DNA from: Cyanobium sp. CH-040 | Lineage (GTDB): Bacteria > Cyanobacteriota > Cyanobacteriia > PCC-6307 > Cyanobiaceae | Assembly: GCF_024346135.1 (NCBI RefSeq) | Contig: NZ_JAGQCJ010000007.1 | Coordinates: 95,191 to 159,190 of the forward strand | Length of the DNA: 64,000 bases | Direction of reading: 5' to 3' | Shown here: piece after piece, positions 52,784 through 62,240 of the stretch | Position numbering within the stretch: position 1 is the stretch's first letter | How the letters are laid out: every line of letters starts with the position of its first letter | Made by a program: the position numbers and the translations under genes | Notes under the pieces: generated by a model | Seen by the model: the letters and a program-made list of their open reading frames with translations, nothing else | Told to the model about the DNA's origin: nothing | Database searches by the model: none

Positions 52784-54262
52784 ATGGATCCGCCGCTTTC
52801 CTTCCAGCTCCAGCCCCCGGCGGGCGCACCGGAGCCCGGCCCGCGGATCGAGCCGCGCCAGTGGCAGCGCCAGCTGATCCAGCTGCTGCGTGCCCGCCTG
52901 GTGCGCCCGGCGGGCGGCGGCCACGACGTGCTGATCCACGCCGGCCCCGGGGCCGGCAAGACCCTCGGCGCCCTGCTGAGCTTCCGGCAGCTGCGGCAGG
53001 AGGGGCGCCTGGAGCGGTTCCTGGTGCTCTGCCACCGCAGCTCCATCGCCCGCCAGTGGCAGCTGGCCGCCGCCGGCCTGGGGCTGGAGCTGCGCTGCTG
53101 GGACCCCCAGCTGGGCGACGGCACCGGCGGCCACGGGCTGCTGCTCAGCTACCAGGCCGCCACCCGCCACCTGGAGACCCTGCAGGAGCGCTGGGCCGGC
53201 GCGGGCTCGGGCCCCTGGCTGGCGATCGCCGATGAGGTGCACCACCTGGGACTCGATCCGGAGGAACCGGAAGCGGCGGTCTGGGGCCATGCCTTCAGCC
53301 GTCTGTGCGCCGGCGCCACCCTGCGGCTGGGTCTCACCGGCACCCCCTTCCGGGCCGACAACCTGGCCTTCTGCGCCGCCCGCCGCCAGCTGGTGCGGGA
53401 CGGGGATCAGGTGGTCGAGCACATCGTTCCCGACCTCAGCGTGGAGCCGCGCCAGCTGATCGCCGCCGGGGACGTGCGGCCGCTGGAGTTCCGCTTCCAG
53501 GACGGCTGGGTGGACCATGGCCGGCCCGGCCCCGATGGCGAGGGCTGCGGCGACACGGAAACCTCACCGCTCTCCGCCGAGACCCGCGAGAGCTGGCGGG
53601 CGCGCAACCTGCGGCGGGCCATCCGGCTCGGGGATGGCGGCAGCATCGCCCTGCGGGTGCTGCTCGGCGCCAGGCGGCGCCTTGAGCGGCTGCGCCCGGG
53701 ACACCCCGGCGCCGGAGGCCTGGTGATCGCGCGCGACATCGCCCACGCCCGGGCCCTGGGGCAGCTGCTGGAGGAGCAGGGCGACGCGGTGCTGCTGGTG
53801 CACTCCCAGCACCCAGACGCCGCCGAGCGGCTGGCCGACTTCCGCGCCGGCACGGCCGACTGGCTGGTGAGCGTGGACATGTGCGCCGAGGGCTTCGACG
53901 CGCCGCGGGTGCGGGTGGTGGCCTATCTCACCACGGTGGTGACCCGCAGCCGGTTTCTGCAGGCCATCACCCGGGCGGTGCGCATGGATGGCGAACGGGC
54001 GCGCCTGGAGAGCATTCCCCGCGAACCCTCCTATGTGCATGCTCCGGCCGACCCGCTGCTGATCGGCCATGCCCGCGGCTGGTCGCTGAGCGAGCCCTAT
54101 CTGCTCAGGCCGCGGCCGGCCACGGAGGCGCAGCCCCTTGCCGGAGGCAGCGCCAGCGGCCAGCTGCCGCTGCAGGCCATCGACGAACGGGCGGGCCCCC
54201 TGCTGCGGGTGCGGGGGCCCGAGCTGCCGCCGTTCCTGCCCCAAGCCAGGCGCAGTGCTTAG
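52784..54262 (+). CDS. SF2 DEAD/DEAH-box helicase
   Basis: 492 residues from ATG 52784 (ATG 52748 possible). Motif Q-like PRQWQRQLIQLLRARLV, Walker A HAGPGAGKTLGALLSF, DEVHH (motif II, IADEVHHLGLDPEEP), LGLTGTPFRADN (motif III), and VSVDMCAEGFDAPRVRVVAY with QAITRAVRMDGERARL (motif VI, Q-x-x-x-R-x-x-R). Resembles the helicase module of restriction or repair enzymes, but no nuclease or methylase is attached. Not in an evident operon. Confidence 0.88.
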   Translation: MDPPLSFQLQPPAGAPEPGPRIEPRQWQRQLIQLLRARLVRPAGGGHDVLIHAGPGAGKTLGALLSFRQLRQEGRLERFLVLCHRSSIARQWQLAAAGLGLELRCWDPQLGDGTGGHGLLLSYQAATRHLETLQERWAGAGSGPWLAIADEVHHLGLDPEEPEAAVWGHAFSRLCAGATLRLGLTGTPFRADNLAFCAARRQLVRDGDQVVEHIVPDLSVEPRQLIAAGDVRPLEFRFQDGWVDHGRPGPDGEGCGDTETSPLSAETRESWRARNLRRAIRLGDGGSIALRVLLGARRRLERLRPGHPGAGGLVIARDIAHARALGQLLEEQGDAVLLVHSQHPDAAERLADFRAGTADWLVSVDMCAEGFDAPRVRVVAYLTTVVTRSRFLQAITRAVRMDGERARLESIPREPSYVHAPADPLLIGHARGWSLSEPYLLRPRPATEAQPLAGGSASGQLPLQAIDERAGPLLRVRGPELPPFLPQARRSA

Positions 54263-54388
54263 CACACAGCGCACCGGATGCACAGGTCACAAACGAAATC
54301 CCCTCAAGCGTTAACAACGTTGTGTCAACCACTACGTCAGTTCGGCGGATCGCCAGGCAACGTGGTGCCACTCGCGGAGACGCGGACC

Positions 54389-54655
54389 ATGGACCCCATC
54401 GGGAATCGCCGCCTCACCGTCGCCGTGAGCTGGGCACTTGCCCGTCAGGCCACCCTCGACTGCCTTGAGCAGTACGAGGAGAGCTACGCCCTCACCGAGG
54501 AGTTCCGGGAGTGGCTGCTCTGCCTGGAGGACCACCCCGAGCTGATGGCCGCCAACGTGTTGATGGTGCCCCGCGACCTGGGCGGGTGCGGCGGAGGCCC
54601 TGGGCAGATCAACCCGTCCAGCGACCTGGAGACGGACGGCCTCCTGGAAATCTGA
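54389..54655 (+). CDS. Small acidic protein of unknown function
   Basis: 88 residues from ATG 54389. RLTVAVSWALARQATLDCLE, YEESYALTEEFREWLLCLED and HPELMAANVLMVPRDLGGCG show a helical, acidic N-terminal half and a Gly-rich C-terminal half. No signal peptide or membrane helix. Starts 127 bp after the helicase; possible promoter elements in between are not clear. Confidence 0.5.
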   Translation: MDPIGNRRLTVAVSWALARQATLDCLEQYEESYALTEEFREWLLCLEDHPELMAANVLMVPRDLGGCGGGPGQINPSSDLETDGLLEI

Positions 54656-54779
54656 ACAAAATCTAAAGGAGTCCGCCCGATCCTCTGCCGGAGCCGGACA
54701 CATCCCTTCACGGCGGCCGCCGGCCGCGGCTGGTCACGGCGATCGCCTAGGGTCAACTCATAGTCGCTCCGCTTAAGCC

Positions 54780-56174
54780 GTGACCGCAGCGCGTCCTGAC
54801 GCACCTCGACCTGAGGTCGAAAACCTGGTGATCGTGGGCTCGGGCCCCGCCGGCTACACCGCCGCCATCTACGCCGCCCGCGCCAACCTCAATCCGCTGC
54901 TGATCACCGGCTTCCAGGATGGCGGCATCCCCGGTGGCCAGCTGATGACCACCACCCACGTGGAGAATTTCCCGGGCTTCCCCGACGGCATCCTGGGGCC
55001 GGATCTGATGGACCGGATGAAGGCCCAGGCCGAGCGCTGGGGCACCACCCTGGTGCTGGCCGACGCCACCGCCATCGATCTCTCGCAGCGGCCCTTCCGG
55101 ATCACCGCCGACGGAGTCACCTACCAGGCCCAGAGCGTGATCCTGGCCACCGGCGCCAGCGCCAACCGCCTCGGCCTGCCCCAGGAGGAGCGCTTCTGGA
55201 GCAGCGGCATCAGCGCCTGCGCCATCTGCGACGGCGCCACCCCCCAGTTCCGCAACCAGGCCGTGGCCGTGGTGGGCGGCGGCGACTCCGCCTGCGAGGA
55301 GGCCGTGTACCTCACCAAGTACGGCGACCACGTGCACCTGATCGTGCGCTCCGACAAGCTGCGCGCCAGCAAGGCCATGGCCGACCGGGTGCTGGCCAAC
55401 CCCGCCATCACCTTGCACTGGCACCGCCAGGTGGTGGACTGCAGCGGCAGCGACTGGCTGGAGGCGATCAGCCTGCGGGACGCCATCAGCGGCGCCACCG
55501 AGGAGCTGCCCGTGAGGGGCCTCTTCTATGCCATCGGCCACACCCCCAACACCCGCCTGGTGCGCGGCCAGCTGGAGGTGGACAGCCACGGCTACCTGGT
55601 GACCCAGCCCGGACGGCCCGAAACCAGCATCGAGGGCGTGTTCGCCGCCGGCGACGTGGCCGACGCCGAGTGGCGCCAGGGCGTCACCGCCGCCGGCAGC
55701 GGCTGCCAGGCGGCCCTGGCCGCCGAGCGCTGGCTCAGCCACCACAACCTGGCGGTGGAGGTGAAGCGTGAGGCGGTGGAGCCCCAGGAGGTGGGCGAAC
55801 CGAAGCGCACCGCCGAGAGCGACGAGGCCAACTACGACGCCGATGCGCTCTGGCAGAAGGGCGGCTACGCCCTGCGCAAGCTGTACCACGACAGCGAGAG
55901 GCCCCTGCTGGTGGTGTACACCTCACCCACCTGCGGCCCCTGCCACGTGCTCAAGCCCCAGCTCAAGCGGGTGCTCGATGAGCTCGGCGGCGCCGCCCAG
56001 GGCGTGGAGATCGACATCGAGGCCGATCAGGCGATCGCCCAGCAGGCCGGGGTCACCGGCACCCCCACCGTGCAGCTGTTCCACCGCAAGGAGCTCAAGC
56101 AGCAGTTCAAGGGCGTGAAGCAGCGCAGCGAATTCAAGGCTGCCATTGAGAGCCTGCTGGGCGTGCACGCCTGA
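54780..56174 (+). CDS. NADPH thioredoxin reductase-thioredoxin fusion (NTRC)
   Basis: 464 residues from GTG 54780. Reductase part: [20 protein letters not shown] (FAD), [16 protein letters not shown] (active Cys pair CxxC in CAIC), [20 protein letters not shown] (NADPH) and [10 protein letters not shown]. Residues about 345-464: thioredoxin domain with [19 protein letters not shown] (CGPC) and [14 protein letters not shown]. This fusion is the cyanobacterial/chloroplast NTRC that reduces 2-Cys peroxiredoxins. Convergent with the IF-1 gene across a hairpin. Confidence 0.96.
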   Translation: MTAARPDAPRPEVENLVIVGSGPAGYTAAIYAARANLNPLLITGFQDGGIPGGQLMTTTHVENFPGFPDGILGPDLMDRMKAQAERWGTTLVLADATAIDLSQRPFRITADGVTYQAQSVILATGASANRLGLPQEERFWSSGISACAICDGATPQFRNQAVAVVGGGDSACEEAVYLTKYGDHVHLIVRSDKLRASKAMADRVLANPAITLHWHRQVVDCSGSDWLEAISLRDAISGATEELPVRGLFYAIGHTPNTRLVRGQLEVDSHGYLVTQPGRPETSIEGVFAAGDVADAEWRQGVTAAGSGCQAALAAERWLSHHNLAVEVKREAVEPQEVGEPKRTAESDEANYDADALWQKGGYALRKLYHDSERPLLVVYTSPTCGPCHVLKPQLKRVLDELGGAAQGVEIDIEADQAIAQQAGVTGTPTVQLFHRKELKQQFKGVKQRSEFKAAIESLLGVHA

Positions 56175-56199
56175 GACAAGCGGACCTCAGCGGCGCCGT

Positions 56200-56215
56200 C
56201 GCACCGGGAGGTGCG
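56200..56215. terminator. Short hairpin between convergent genes
   Basis: CGCACC-GGGA-GGTGCG, 6-bp stem and 4-nt loop, in the 40-bp space between the NTRC gene and infA. No T-run. Likely a bidirectional terminator-like element. It is flanked by the direct repeat CTCAGCGGCGCC (56186-56197 and 56216-56227). Confidence 0.4.
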
Positions 56216-56216
56216 C

Positions 56217-56483
56217 TCAGCGGCGCCTGGGCCCCCCCGGCCGGTTGCCGCCGGGGCGGGGCCCGGTGCTGGCGTTGCGCTCCCGGTAGGTGATGCGGCC
56301 GCGGGTGAGGTCGTAGGGGCTGATCTCCACCAGCACCTTGTCGCCGGCGAGCAGCTTGATCCGGAACTTGGTGAGCTTGCCCGCGGCGCGGCAGAGGCAC
56401 TGGTGACCGGCGGGCTGCTCCAGGGTCACCAGGTAGAACCCATTGCCCTGTTCCTTCTCGATCACACCAGAGGTCTCAATCAT
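56217..56483 (-). CDS. infA: Translation initiation factor IF-1 (cyanobacterial second type)
   Basis: 88 residues. IETSGVIEKEQGNGFYLVTL then EQPAGHQCLCRAAGKLTKFR, IKLLAGDKVLVEISPYDLTR and GRITYRERNA form an OB fold aligned with IF-1, but the beta1-beta2 loop carries a Cys pair (HQCLCRA) absent in the ribosomal-operon type. A Gly/Pro/Arg-rich tail of ~18 residues is added. Possibly a stress- or redox-related variant of IF-1; the Cys pair is a visible fact, redox function inferred. Confidence 0.85.
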   Translation of the reverse strand: MIETSGVIEKEQGNGFYLVTLEQPAGHQCLCRAAGKLTKFRIKLLAGDKVLVEISPYDLTRGRITYRERNASTGPRPGGNRPGGPRRR

Positions 56484-56601
56484 GCAGCGAAGCGCTCGAT
56501 CCAGGTAACGGCTGACGCCAGCTTAGGTGGCCCCCTCACCCCCGCCGCACGGGCGGTAGGGTCGGGCCTCCCCACTGCGGATCCTGCGGGTCCGGTCCTC
56601 C

Positions 56602-56688
56602 ATGGTGCTGCCACCCCTCTCGATGGACCTGGGTCTGCTGCTGATCTCGATCGGTGCGGTGAATCTCTGGAATGCCCGCCGCTCCTGA
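56602..56688 (+). CDS. Possible 28-residue membrane microprotein
   Basis: An ORF of 28 codons, with a hydrophobic helix DLGLLLISIGAVNLWNARR and a basic end, which is the pattern of small single-span proteins. It overlaps the pseudouridine synthase start by 17 bp. No obvious ribosome-binding site. It could be chance; I keep it because the hydrophobic segment is unusual for this high-GC intergenic sequence. Confidence 0.3.
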   Translation: MVLPPLSMDLGLLLISIGAVNLWNARRS

Positions 56689-57367
56689 AGCGCGCACGCT
56701 CCTGTTCCACAAGCCCTACGGGGTGCTCAGCCAGTTCACGCCCGAAGCGAACAGCCGCTGGCGTTGCCTGGCCGACTTCATCCCCGTACCGGATGTCTAC
56801 GCCGCCGGCCGGCTCGACGCCGACAGCGAGGGCCTGCTGCTGCTCACCAGCGACGGCCCGCTGCAGCGCCGCCTCACCGACCCGGCCTGCGGGCACTGGC
56901 GGCGTTACTGGGCCCAGGTGGAGGGCGACATCGGCGCCGATCCCCAGGCCCTGGCTCAGCTGGCCGCTGGCGTGGCGGTGCAGGGCCGCCGCACCCTGCC
57001 GGCCCGGGCCCAGGCCCTGCCGGCCGCGGAGGTGACGGCTGCGGCGATCCCGGAGCGCGATCCGCCCATCCGCATGCGCCGGGCCATCCCCACCAGCTGG
57101 CTGCAGCTGGAGTTGCGCGAGGGCCGCAACCGTCAGGTGCGGCGCATGACGGCCGCGGTGGGCTATCCCACCCTGCGGCTGCTGCGGGTGGCGATCGACC
57201 TGATGGACGGCCAGCCGCCGCTCAGCCTGGAGGGCCTGGCCGCCGGCGCCTGGCGTGACGTGACGCCCGCCGAGCGCACCAGGCTGGAGCGCCTGAAGCG
57301 GAACTCCCCGGGCCGCGGCGGGCGGGCCGGCGGCGGGAAGTCCGGCCGGGGCGGGGCCGGTGGGTAG
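56672..57367 (+). CDS. Ribosomal pseudouridine synthase (RluE/RsuA-like)
   Basis: 231 residues. LLFHKPYGVLSQFTPEANSR, YAAGRLDADSEGLLLLTSDG with catalytic Asp in GRLDADSEGL, LQLELREGRNRQVRRMTAAV and a Gly/Arg-rich tail. The RluE group modifies a U in 23S rRNA. Normal length. Starts inside the end of the small membrane ORF. Confidence 0.92.
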   Translation: MPAAPEARTLLFHKPYGVLSQFTPEANSRWRCLADFIPVPDVYAAGRLDADSEGLLLLTSDGPLQRRLTDPACGHWRRYWAQVEGDIGADPQALAQLAAGVAVQGRRTLPARAQALPAAEVTAAAIPERDPPIRMRRAIPTSWLQLELREGRNRQVRRMTAAVGYPTLRLLRVAIDLMDGQPPLSLEGLAAGAWRDVTPAERTRLERLKRNSPGRGGRAGGGKSGRGGAGG

Positions 57368-57382
57368 GGGGGCTTGCCGCCC

Positions 57383-57598
57383 TCAGGCCAGCACATCCCG
57401 GAGCTCGCGGACCGTCTGCAGCTGGCCGTAGTAATAGTTGGCGCGGGCGCGGCGCTCGGGATCGTCGATGCTGTCGAGAGCGTCGAAGCCCAGGCTCTGC
57501 CAGAGCTCATGGCCGCAGGCCTGATTGAGCACCTCGGTGGCCTCGCTCTCCAGGTTGGCGAGACGACGCTGCAGGTTCTTGATCTGGGCGACCGACAT
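57383..57598 (-). CDS. Small coiled-coil-like protein of cyanobacterial type
   Basis: 71 residues, VAQIKNLQRRLANLESEATE is a heptad-rich helix; then HELWQSLGFDALDSIDDPER and ARANYYYGQLQTVRELRDVL. No known domain by name. Convergent with the pseudouridine synthase and transcribed toward it. Confidence 0.6.
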   Translation of the reverse strand: MSVAQIKNLQRRLANLESEATEVLNQACGHELWQSLGFDALDSIDDPERRARANYYYGQLQTVRELRDVLA

Positions 57599-57685
57599 CG
57601 GCGGCAGGCATCAATACCGCAATAGTACAGGTGAACCAGTGCCCGTGTCTGTCCCCGTGTCCGTTCCCCTCTCCGTCGGGGCGGT

Positions 57686-58651
57686 TCAGAACGGCAGCTT
57701 CTTCCTGGCGTCCTTGTCCAGGTCGGCCTCCATCTCCCGCAGCCGCCTGAGGATCGTGTCGTAGTACTCCTTGAGGTAGGCCTCCAGGGTGGTGGTGTCG
57801 GCCGGGTCGAGGCCGAAGGCGGCGTAGCTCTCCTCCATCGGCGCATCCAGGCGCGCACCGCCGCCGGTGACCGACTCGAACGCCAGGCGCTCGGCCACGT
57901 TCAGGCTGGCCTCGAAGAACCCCGTCACCGCGCGCATCAGCCCCAGCAGCACTGGCGGCACGCGGAACACCCGGGCGTCCTTGCCGGTGTAGCGCTCGCA
58001 CAGCTGGGTGATCTCACCGGTGGTCCAGGCCCTCGGACCCACCACCGGGAAGGAGCGGCGCACCGTGGTGTCGGGATGGCTCAGGGCCGCCACCGCGAAG
58101 CGGGCCATGTCCTGGGTGTTCATGTAGGCGATGGGGGTGGGCGTGCCGCTCACCCACACCGTCTGGCCCTCCAGCACGGGAATGGCGAACTGGCTGATCA
58201 GCCCCTGCATGAAGGCCGCTCCCTGCAGGATCGTGTAGTCGAAATCCGAGGCCTCCAGCCACTGCTCGGTGCAGGCCTTGATGTCCATCAGCGGCACGTC
58301 GCGGTGCTGGGCGGCGTTCAGCAGCGACACGAACACCAGCCGCCTCACGCCCGCCCGCTGGCAGGCGGCGAACAGGTTCTGCTTGCCCGTCCAGTCGATG
58401 TCGTAGGCGCTGCCGGGATCGGTGGCGCGGGCCGTGGCCGCGTCGATCACCGCCTCCTGGCCCTCCAGGGCGTAGTCAAGGCTGTCGGGATCGAGCAGGT
58501 CGCCGCGGGTGAGCTCACAGCCCCACTCCTGCAGGAAGGCGGCCTTGCGGGGGGAGCGCACCATGCAGCGCACCTGATGGCCGGCATCGAGGGCCTGCCG
58601 GGCGATCTGCCGACCCAGGGTGCCCGTTCCGCCAACGACCAGAACCTGCAT
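57686..58651 (-). CDS. ycf39: Ycf39-type NAD(P)-binding protein (photosystem II assembly)
   Basis: 321 residues. VLVVGGTGTLGRQIARQALD is the Rossmann start; GDLLDPDSLDYALEGQEAVI and QNLFAACQRAGVRRLVFVSL continue the NmrA-like fold; TPIAYMNTQDMARFAVAALS follows. Ycf39/HCF244 assists insertion of chlorophyll into D1 during PSII assembly. The C-terminal region AAFGLDPADTTTLEAYLKEY is typical. psbD lies in the same window, petM is directly upstream. Confidence 0.93.
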   Translation of the reverse strand: MQVLVVGGTGTLGRQIARQALDAGHQVRCMVRSPRKAAFLQEWGCELTRGDLLDPDSLDYALEGQEAVIDAATARATDPGSAYDIDWTGKQNLFAACQRAGVRRLVFVSLLNAAQHRDVPLMDIKACTEQWLEASDFDYTILQGAAFMQGLISQFAIPVLEGQTVWVSGTPTPIAYMNTQDMARFAVAALSHPDTTVRRSFPVVGPRAWTTGEITQLCERYTGKDARVFRVPPVLLGLMRAVTGFFEASLNVAERLAFESVTGGGARLDAPMEESYAAFGLDPADTTTLEAYLKEYYDTILRRLREMEADLDKDARKKLPF

Positions 58652-58730
58652 GCACCACGCTCAAGCGGGACTGAGCCTAGGGGTGCGCCCGTCGGGCCGA
58701 GAGCGCCATCCGCTCGACCTGCGCGGGGGC

Positions 58731-58832
58731 TCAGTCGGCGTCGGCGAAGCGCAGCAGCAGCACGCCACCCACCAGGCCCACGGGAATCAGCACCCAGAAG
58801 AGGGCAGCGATGCCGAAGATTTCCGAGGCCAT
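58731..58832 (-). CDS. petM: Cytochrome b6f complex subunit PetM
   Basis: 33 residues, starting [20 protein letters not shown] and ending in an acidic FADAD tail: one transmembrane helix, the size and sequence of PetM (subunit 7). It is 80 bp upstream of ycf39 on the same strand and 24 bp from the Trm1-like gene. Confidence 0.9.
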   Translation of the reverse strand: MASEIFGIAALFWVLIPVGLVGGVLLLRFADAD

Positions 58833-58855
58833 GGCCGATGCAGTGGGAGGCCCTC

Positions 58856-60100
58856 CTATTTAGCAGCGTCTGCGGCACCGGCACCTCCCAGCCGGGCCGC
58901 CAGCTCCAGGATCAGCGGCCAGGGGGCGTCGCTGCGCAGCTGCCCCGCCATCACGCCGCTGGCCCAGGCGCCGTGGCCCAGCCGGCGCAGGGCCTCCACC
59001 AGGGCCGTGAGCTTCGGGGGACCGCCGCGGCCCATGCGGCGGGCGATCTCGGCCAGGGGCCAGCAGCGGGCGGGCAGCCCGGGATCGGCGTGCAGCGCCG
59101 CCAGCAGCCGGCGGCTGGCGGCCGCGACGCTGCGGGGCACCGCCTCTGCCTCTGCCTCCGCCTCTGCCTGGCGGAGGACGGCCTCCAGGGTCGGCGGGTG
59201 CTGCAGGGGGCCGATCCAGAGCGGCCCGCTGATCGCCAGCGGCGGCGCCGTCCCGGGCGCACAGGCGCAGGGCTGCCACTGGCGCAGGCTGAGCAGCGAC
59301 TGCACCTGCTGGTCGCCGCAGCCGTGGCAGAGGGCGATCAGCCCCAGCTGACCCTCCTCGCCGCGGGCGGGGCGGCGGCGCAGACGCACGGCGGTGCGGA
59401 AGGTGCGGCCCTCGCTGAAGGCCAGCAGCGGCTCGACGCCCCGGCCGAGGGCCCAGGCGCAGCGGGCAACGCTGCCGAGCTGCAGGCGCAGGGCCAGCTC
59501 CCAGGAGGCGGGATGGGCCCGCGCCGCCGCCCCGAAGCGGCGCACGGCCGCCGGCCGGTCGTGGCCGGTGGGCGAACGGCCGTCGCTGCTGGCCAGGTAG
59601 AGCACCCCGTCCAGGCTCACCGCCTCCAGCGCCAGGGGCAGCAGGGCGGTGGGGCAGCCGAAGGCATCCAGATCCACCAGCTCGAAGCGCTCGCGCCGCT
59701 GCAGGCATCCCGCCAGCAGCTGCTGGGCGGTGAGGGCGGTGGTGCGCAGCGCGCAGCCGGCGGCGGACAGCGGCGCCAGGTTGGCGCTCAGCAGCGGCAG
59801 GCGATCGGGATCGGCGTCGTTGGCCCACACGGCCGTGGCCCCGGCCTCGAGCCCCACCCGCAGGCCGCGGATGCCGCAGCCGGCCATCACATCCAGCAGC
59901 CGCAGCGGCCCGGTGGAGGCCAGCGCGCGGGCCAGCAGCACCCCCAGATCGCGGCTGGGCCGTGACTCCGGACGGAAGAAGCCGCCGCCGAGCTGCAGCC
60001 GGGCCGCGCCTTCGCAATAGTGAGAGCCTGCGCGGGTATCCAGGAACCAGCCGCCTTGCGAGCCAAGCCCCAGCCTGCCAACGCCGAGTGGGGTGAGCAC
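58856..60100 (-). CDS. tRNA (guanine-N2)-dimethyltransferase, Trm1-like
   Basis: 414 residues from GTG 60100 (start uncertain; longer frame possible). [35 protein letters not shown] (SAM motif I), [40 protein letters not shown] and [15 protein letters not shown] (Cys pair in the C-terminal part) match Trm1, which dimethylates G26 (and G27) of tRNA. A slippage-prone Ala-Glu repeat AEAEAEAEA is at 59145-59175. Its 5' end overlaps the divergent hydrolase gene. Confidence 0.85.
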   Translation of the reverse strand: MLTPLGVGRLGLGSQGGWFLDTRAGSHYCEGAARLQLGGGFFRPESRPSRDLGVLLARALASTGPLRLLDVMAGCGIRGLRVGLEAGATAVWANDADPDRLPLLSANLAPLSAAGCALRTTALTAQQLLAGCLQRRERFELVDLDAFGCPTALLPLALEAVSLDGVLYLASSDGRSPTGHDRPAAVRRFGAAARAHPASWELALRLQLGSVARCAWALGRGVEPLLAFSEGRTFRTAVRLRRRPARGEEGQLGLIALCHGCGDQQVQSLLSLRQWQPCACAPGTAPPLAISGPLWIGPLQHPPTLEAVLRQAEAEAEAEAVPRSVAAASRRLLAALHADPGLPARCWPLAEIARRMGRGGPPKLTALVEALRRLGHGAWASGVMAGQLRSDAPWPLILELAARLGGAGAADAAK

Positions 60101-61003
60101 AGCCAGTGGATCTGGCGCGGCCAGAGCTGCCACTGGCGCGTGCTCGGCGATCCCGGCCATCCGCCGCTGCTGCTGGTGCACGGCTTCGGGGCGGCCTGCG
60201 GCCACTGGCGCCGCAACGCCGCCGCCCTGGCGGCCGCCGGCTGGCGGGTGTACGGCATCGATCTGATCGGCTTCGGCGCCTCCAGTCAGCCAGCCCTGCG
60301 GCTCGACAACCGCCTCTGGGCCCGCCAGCTGCAGGCGTTCCTGGCCGAGGTGGTGGGCGCGCCGGCCGTGCTGGTGGGCCACTCCCTCGGCGGTCTGGTG
60401 GCGCTCAGCTGCGCCGTGTTCTTCCCGGCCTGGGTGCGGGCGGTGGTGGCGGCGCCGCTGCCCGACCCCACCCTGCTCACCGCCCCCCAGGCGCGGCCGC
60501 CGCGGCGGCCCCCCTGGCGGCGGCGGCTGAAGCGCTGGCTGGTGATCGGCCTCTGCCGGCTGCTGCCGCTGGAGCTGCTGGTGCCGCTGCTCGCCCACTC
60601 GCCGCTGCTGGATCTGGGCATCCAGTCGGCCTATGCCACACCGGTGATCGGCGACCAGGAGCTGCACCGCCTGATCGCGCGGCCGGCGCGGCGGCCGGGG
60701 GCGGTGCGCGCCCTGCGGGCGATGAGCATCGCCATGGCCCTGCGGCCCCATGGGGCCACCGCCCCGGCGCTGCTGCGCCGCCTGCAGCGGCCGATGCTGC
60801 TGCTCTGGGGTCAGCGCGACCAGCTGGTGCCGGCGCGCCTGGCCGCCCAGGTGCTCTCCCAGCGGCCGGGGCTGCCGCTGGAGGTGCTGGAGCACTGCGG
60901 CCACTGCCCCCATGACGAGGCCCCGGAGCACTTCAACCGCACCCTGCTGGGCTGGCTCAGCCGTCTGCCGGCGGCCGAGCCGGTGCTGGAGGCGGGGCGG
61001 TAA
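60020..61003 (+). CDS. Alpha/beta hydrolase
   Basis: 327 residues from GTG 60020 (TTG 60056 is a good alternative). [20 protein letters not shown] (oxyanion loop HGFG), [35 protein letters not shown] (nucleophile GHSLGG), [20 protein letters not shown] (acid) and [20 protein letters not shown] (His). A Gly/Arg/Pro-rich mid-loop [20 protein letters not shown] precedes a lid. Similar proteins are linked to pigment or lipid metabolism in cyanobacteria, but I cannot assign a substrate. Confidence 0.87.
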   Translation: MRACAGIQEPAALRAKPQPANAEWGEHSQWIWRGQSCHWRVLGDPGHPPLLLVHGFGAACGHWRRNAAALAAAGWRVYGIDLIGFGASSQPALRLDNRLWARQLQAFLAEVVGAPAVLVGHSLGGLVALSCAVFFPAWVRAVVAAPLPDPTLLTAPQARPPRRPPWRRRLKRWLVIGLCRLLPLELLVPLLAHSPLLDLGIQSAYATPVIGDQELHRLIARPARRPGAVRALRAMSIAMALRPHGATAPALLRRLQRPMLLLWGQRDQLVPARLAAQVLSQRPGLPLEVLEHCGHCPHDEAPEHFNRTLLGWLSRLPAAEPVLEAGR

Positions 61004-61026
61004 CCTGCCGGTTCTGCCCTGGTGTC

Positions 61027-61557
61027 ATGAAGCACACCCTCTCGGTGCTGGTGGAGGACGAGTCCGGCGCCCTCAGCCGGATCTCGGGGCTGTTCGCCCG
61101 CCGCGGCTTCAACATCGAGAGCCTGGCGGTGGGCCCGGCCGAGAAGAACGGCATGTCGCGGCTGACCATGGTGGTGGAGGGCGACGACCGCACCCTCCAG
61201 CAGATGACCAAGCAGCTGGACAAGCTGATCAACGTGCTCGGCGTGATCGACCTCTCCACCGTTCCGGCCGTGGAGCGCGAGCTGATGCTGCTCAAGGTGT
61301 CGGCCCCGCCCCGCCAGCGCGGCGAGATCCTCGAACTGGTGCAGGTGTTCCGCGCCCGGGTGGTGGATGTGGCCGACGATGCCCTCACCCTGGAGGTGGT
61401 GGGCGACCCAGGCAAGCTGGTGGCCCTCGAGCAGCTGCTCGAGCCCTACGGAATCCTCGAGATCGCCCGCACCGGCAAGGTGGCCCTGGAGCGGGCCTCG
61501 GGTGTGAACACCGAGTTCCTCAAGGTCACCGCCTCCGAGAAACGCGTTCCCGCCTAG
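61027..61557 (+). CDS. ilvH: Acetolactate synthase small subunit
   Basis: 176 residues. N-terminal ACT domain [20 protein letters not shown] and [20 protein letters not shown]; then [20 protein letters not shown] and [20 protein letters not shown] in the second half. It activates the catalytic subunit of acetohydroxyacid synthase and gives feedback control by valine. 23 bp after the hydrolase. Confidence 0.96.
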   Translation: MKHTLSVLVEDESGALSRISGLFARRGFNIESLAVGPAEKNGMSRLTMVVEGDDRTLQQMTKQLDKLINVLGVIDLSTVPAVERELMLLKVSAPPRQRGEILELVQVFRARVVDVADDALTLEVVGDPGKLVALEQLLEPYGILEIARTGKVALERASGVNTEFLKVTASEKRVPA

Positions 61558-62240
61558 CCGCCACCCTTCACCACGGTGGCCCTGACGATCCGGTCGCCCT
61601 GCTGGATCCGGTCGACCACCTCCATGCCCTGGCTCACCCGGCCGAAGACGGCATAGCGGCCGTCCAGTTCGGGCAGCGCCTGCAGCGCCACATAGAACTG
61701 GGCACTGGCGGAGTCGGGATCGGCGGAGCGGGCCATGGCCACGGCACCGCGCTGGTGGGGCAGCGCCAGCTGGCTGGTCACGCCGGGGGTGAGCAGTTCC
61801 TGGCCGTAGCGGGGGGACTCCTCGGCGCTGAGCTTCACCTCCAGGGGAATCAGCCGTTCCTCGCCGCTCTTTGGATCGATGAAGCTGCCGCTGCCGTACT
61901 GGCTGGTGGGCACCACCGGGTTGGCGGAGAGCGGATCGCCCCCCTGCACCACGAACGGGCTGGGCTGGCGCACCACCCGGTGGAACACCGTGCCGTCGTA
62001 GGCGCCCCGGCGCACCAGATCGAGGAAGTTGCCGGCCGTGAGCGGCGCGGCGTCGCCGTCCAGCTCGATGCGCACCTCCCCCCGGCTGGTGGTGAGGGCC
62101 ACGGTGGCCTTGCCGTCGAGACAGGGGGTCCGGGCGGTGGCGCAGGCGTTCTCACCGCTCTTCAGACCATCGCCCGCGCAGCCGCCCAGGGTGAGGGCCG
62201 CCACCAGAACCGCGGCCAGCCGCCAGGCCTGGCGCCTCAT
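61554..62240 (-). CDS. Cyclophilin-type peptidyl-prolyl isomerase, lipoprotein
   Basis: 228 residues from ATG 62240. A lipoprotein signal ([15 protein letters not shown], lipobox LGGC) anchors it in the envelope. Cyclophilin motifs: [60 protein letters not shown] and [20 protein letters not shown]. It catalyses Xaa-Pro isomerisation. Overlaps ycf4 by 4 bp (ATGA) on the same strand. Confidence 0.93.
   Translation of the reverse strand: MRRQAWRLAAVLVAALTLGGCAGDGLKSGENACATARTPCLDGKATVALTTSRGEVRIELDGDAAPLTAGNFLDLVRRGAYDGTVFHRVVRQPSPFVVQGGDPLSANPVVPTSQYGSGSFIDPKSGEERLIPLEVKLSAEESPRYGQELLTPGVTSQLALPHQRGAVAMARSADPDSASAQFYVALQALPELDGRYAVFGRVSQGMEVVDRIQQGDRIVRATVVKGGG

Noticed and set aside
58856..60931. 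Very long minus frame through the hydrolase gene
   Set aside because: Only the region after about 60100 matches Trm1; the upstream part is antisense to the hydrolase.
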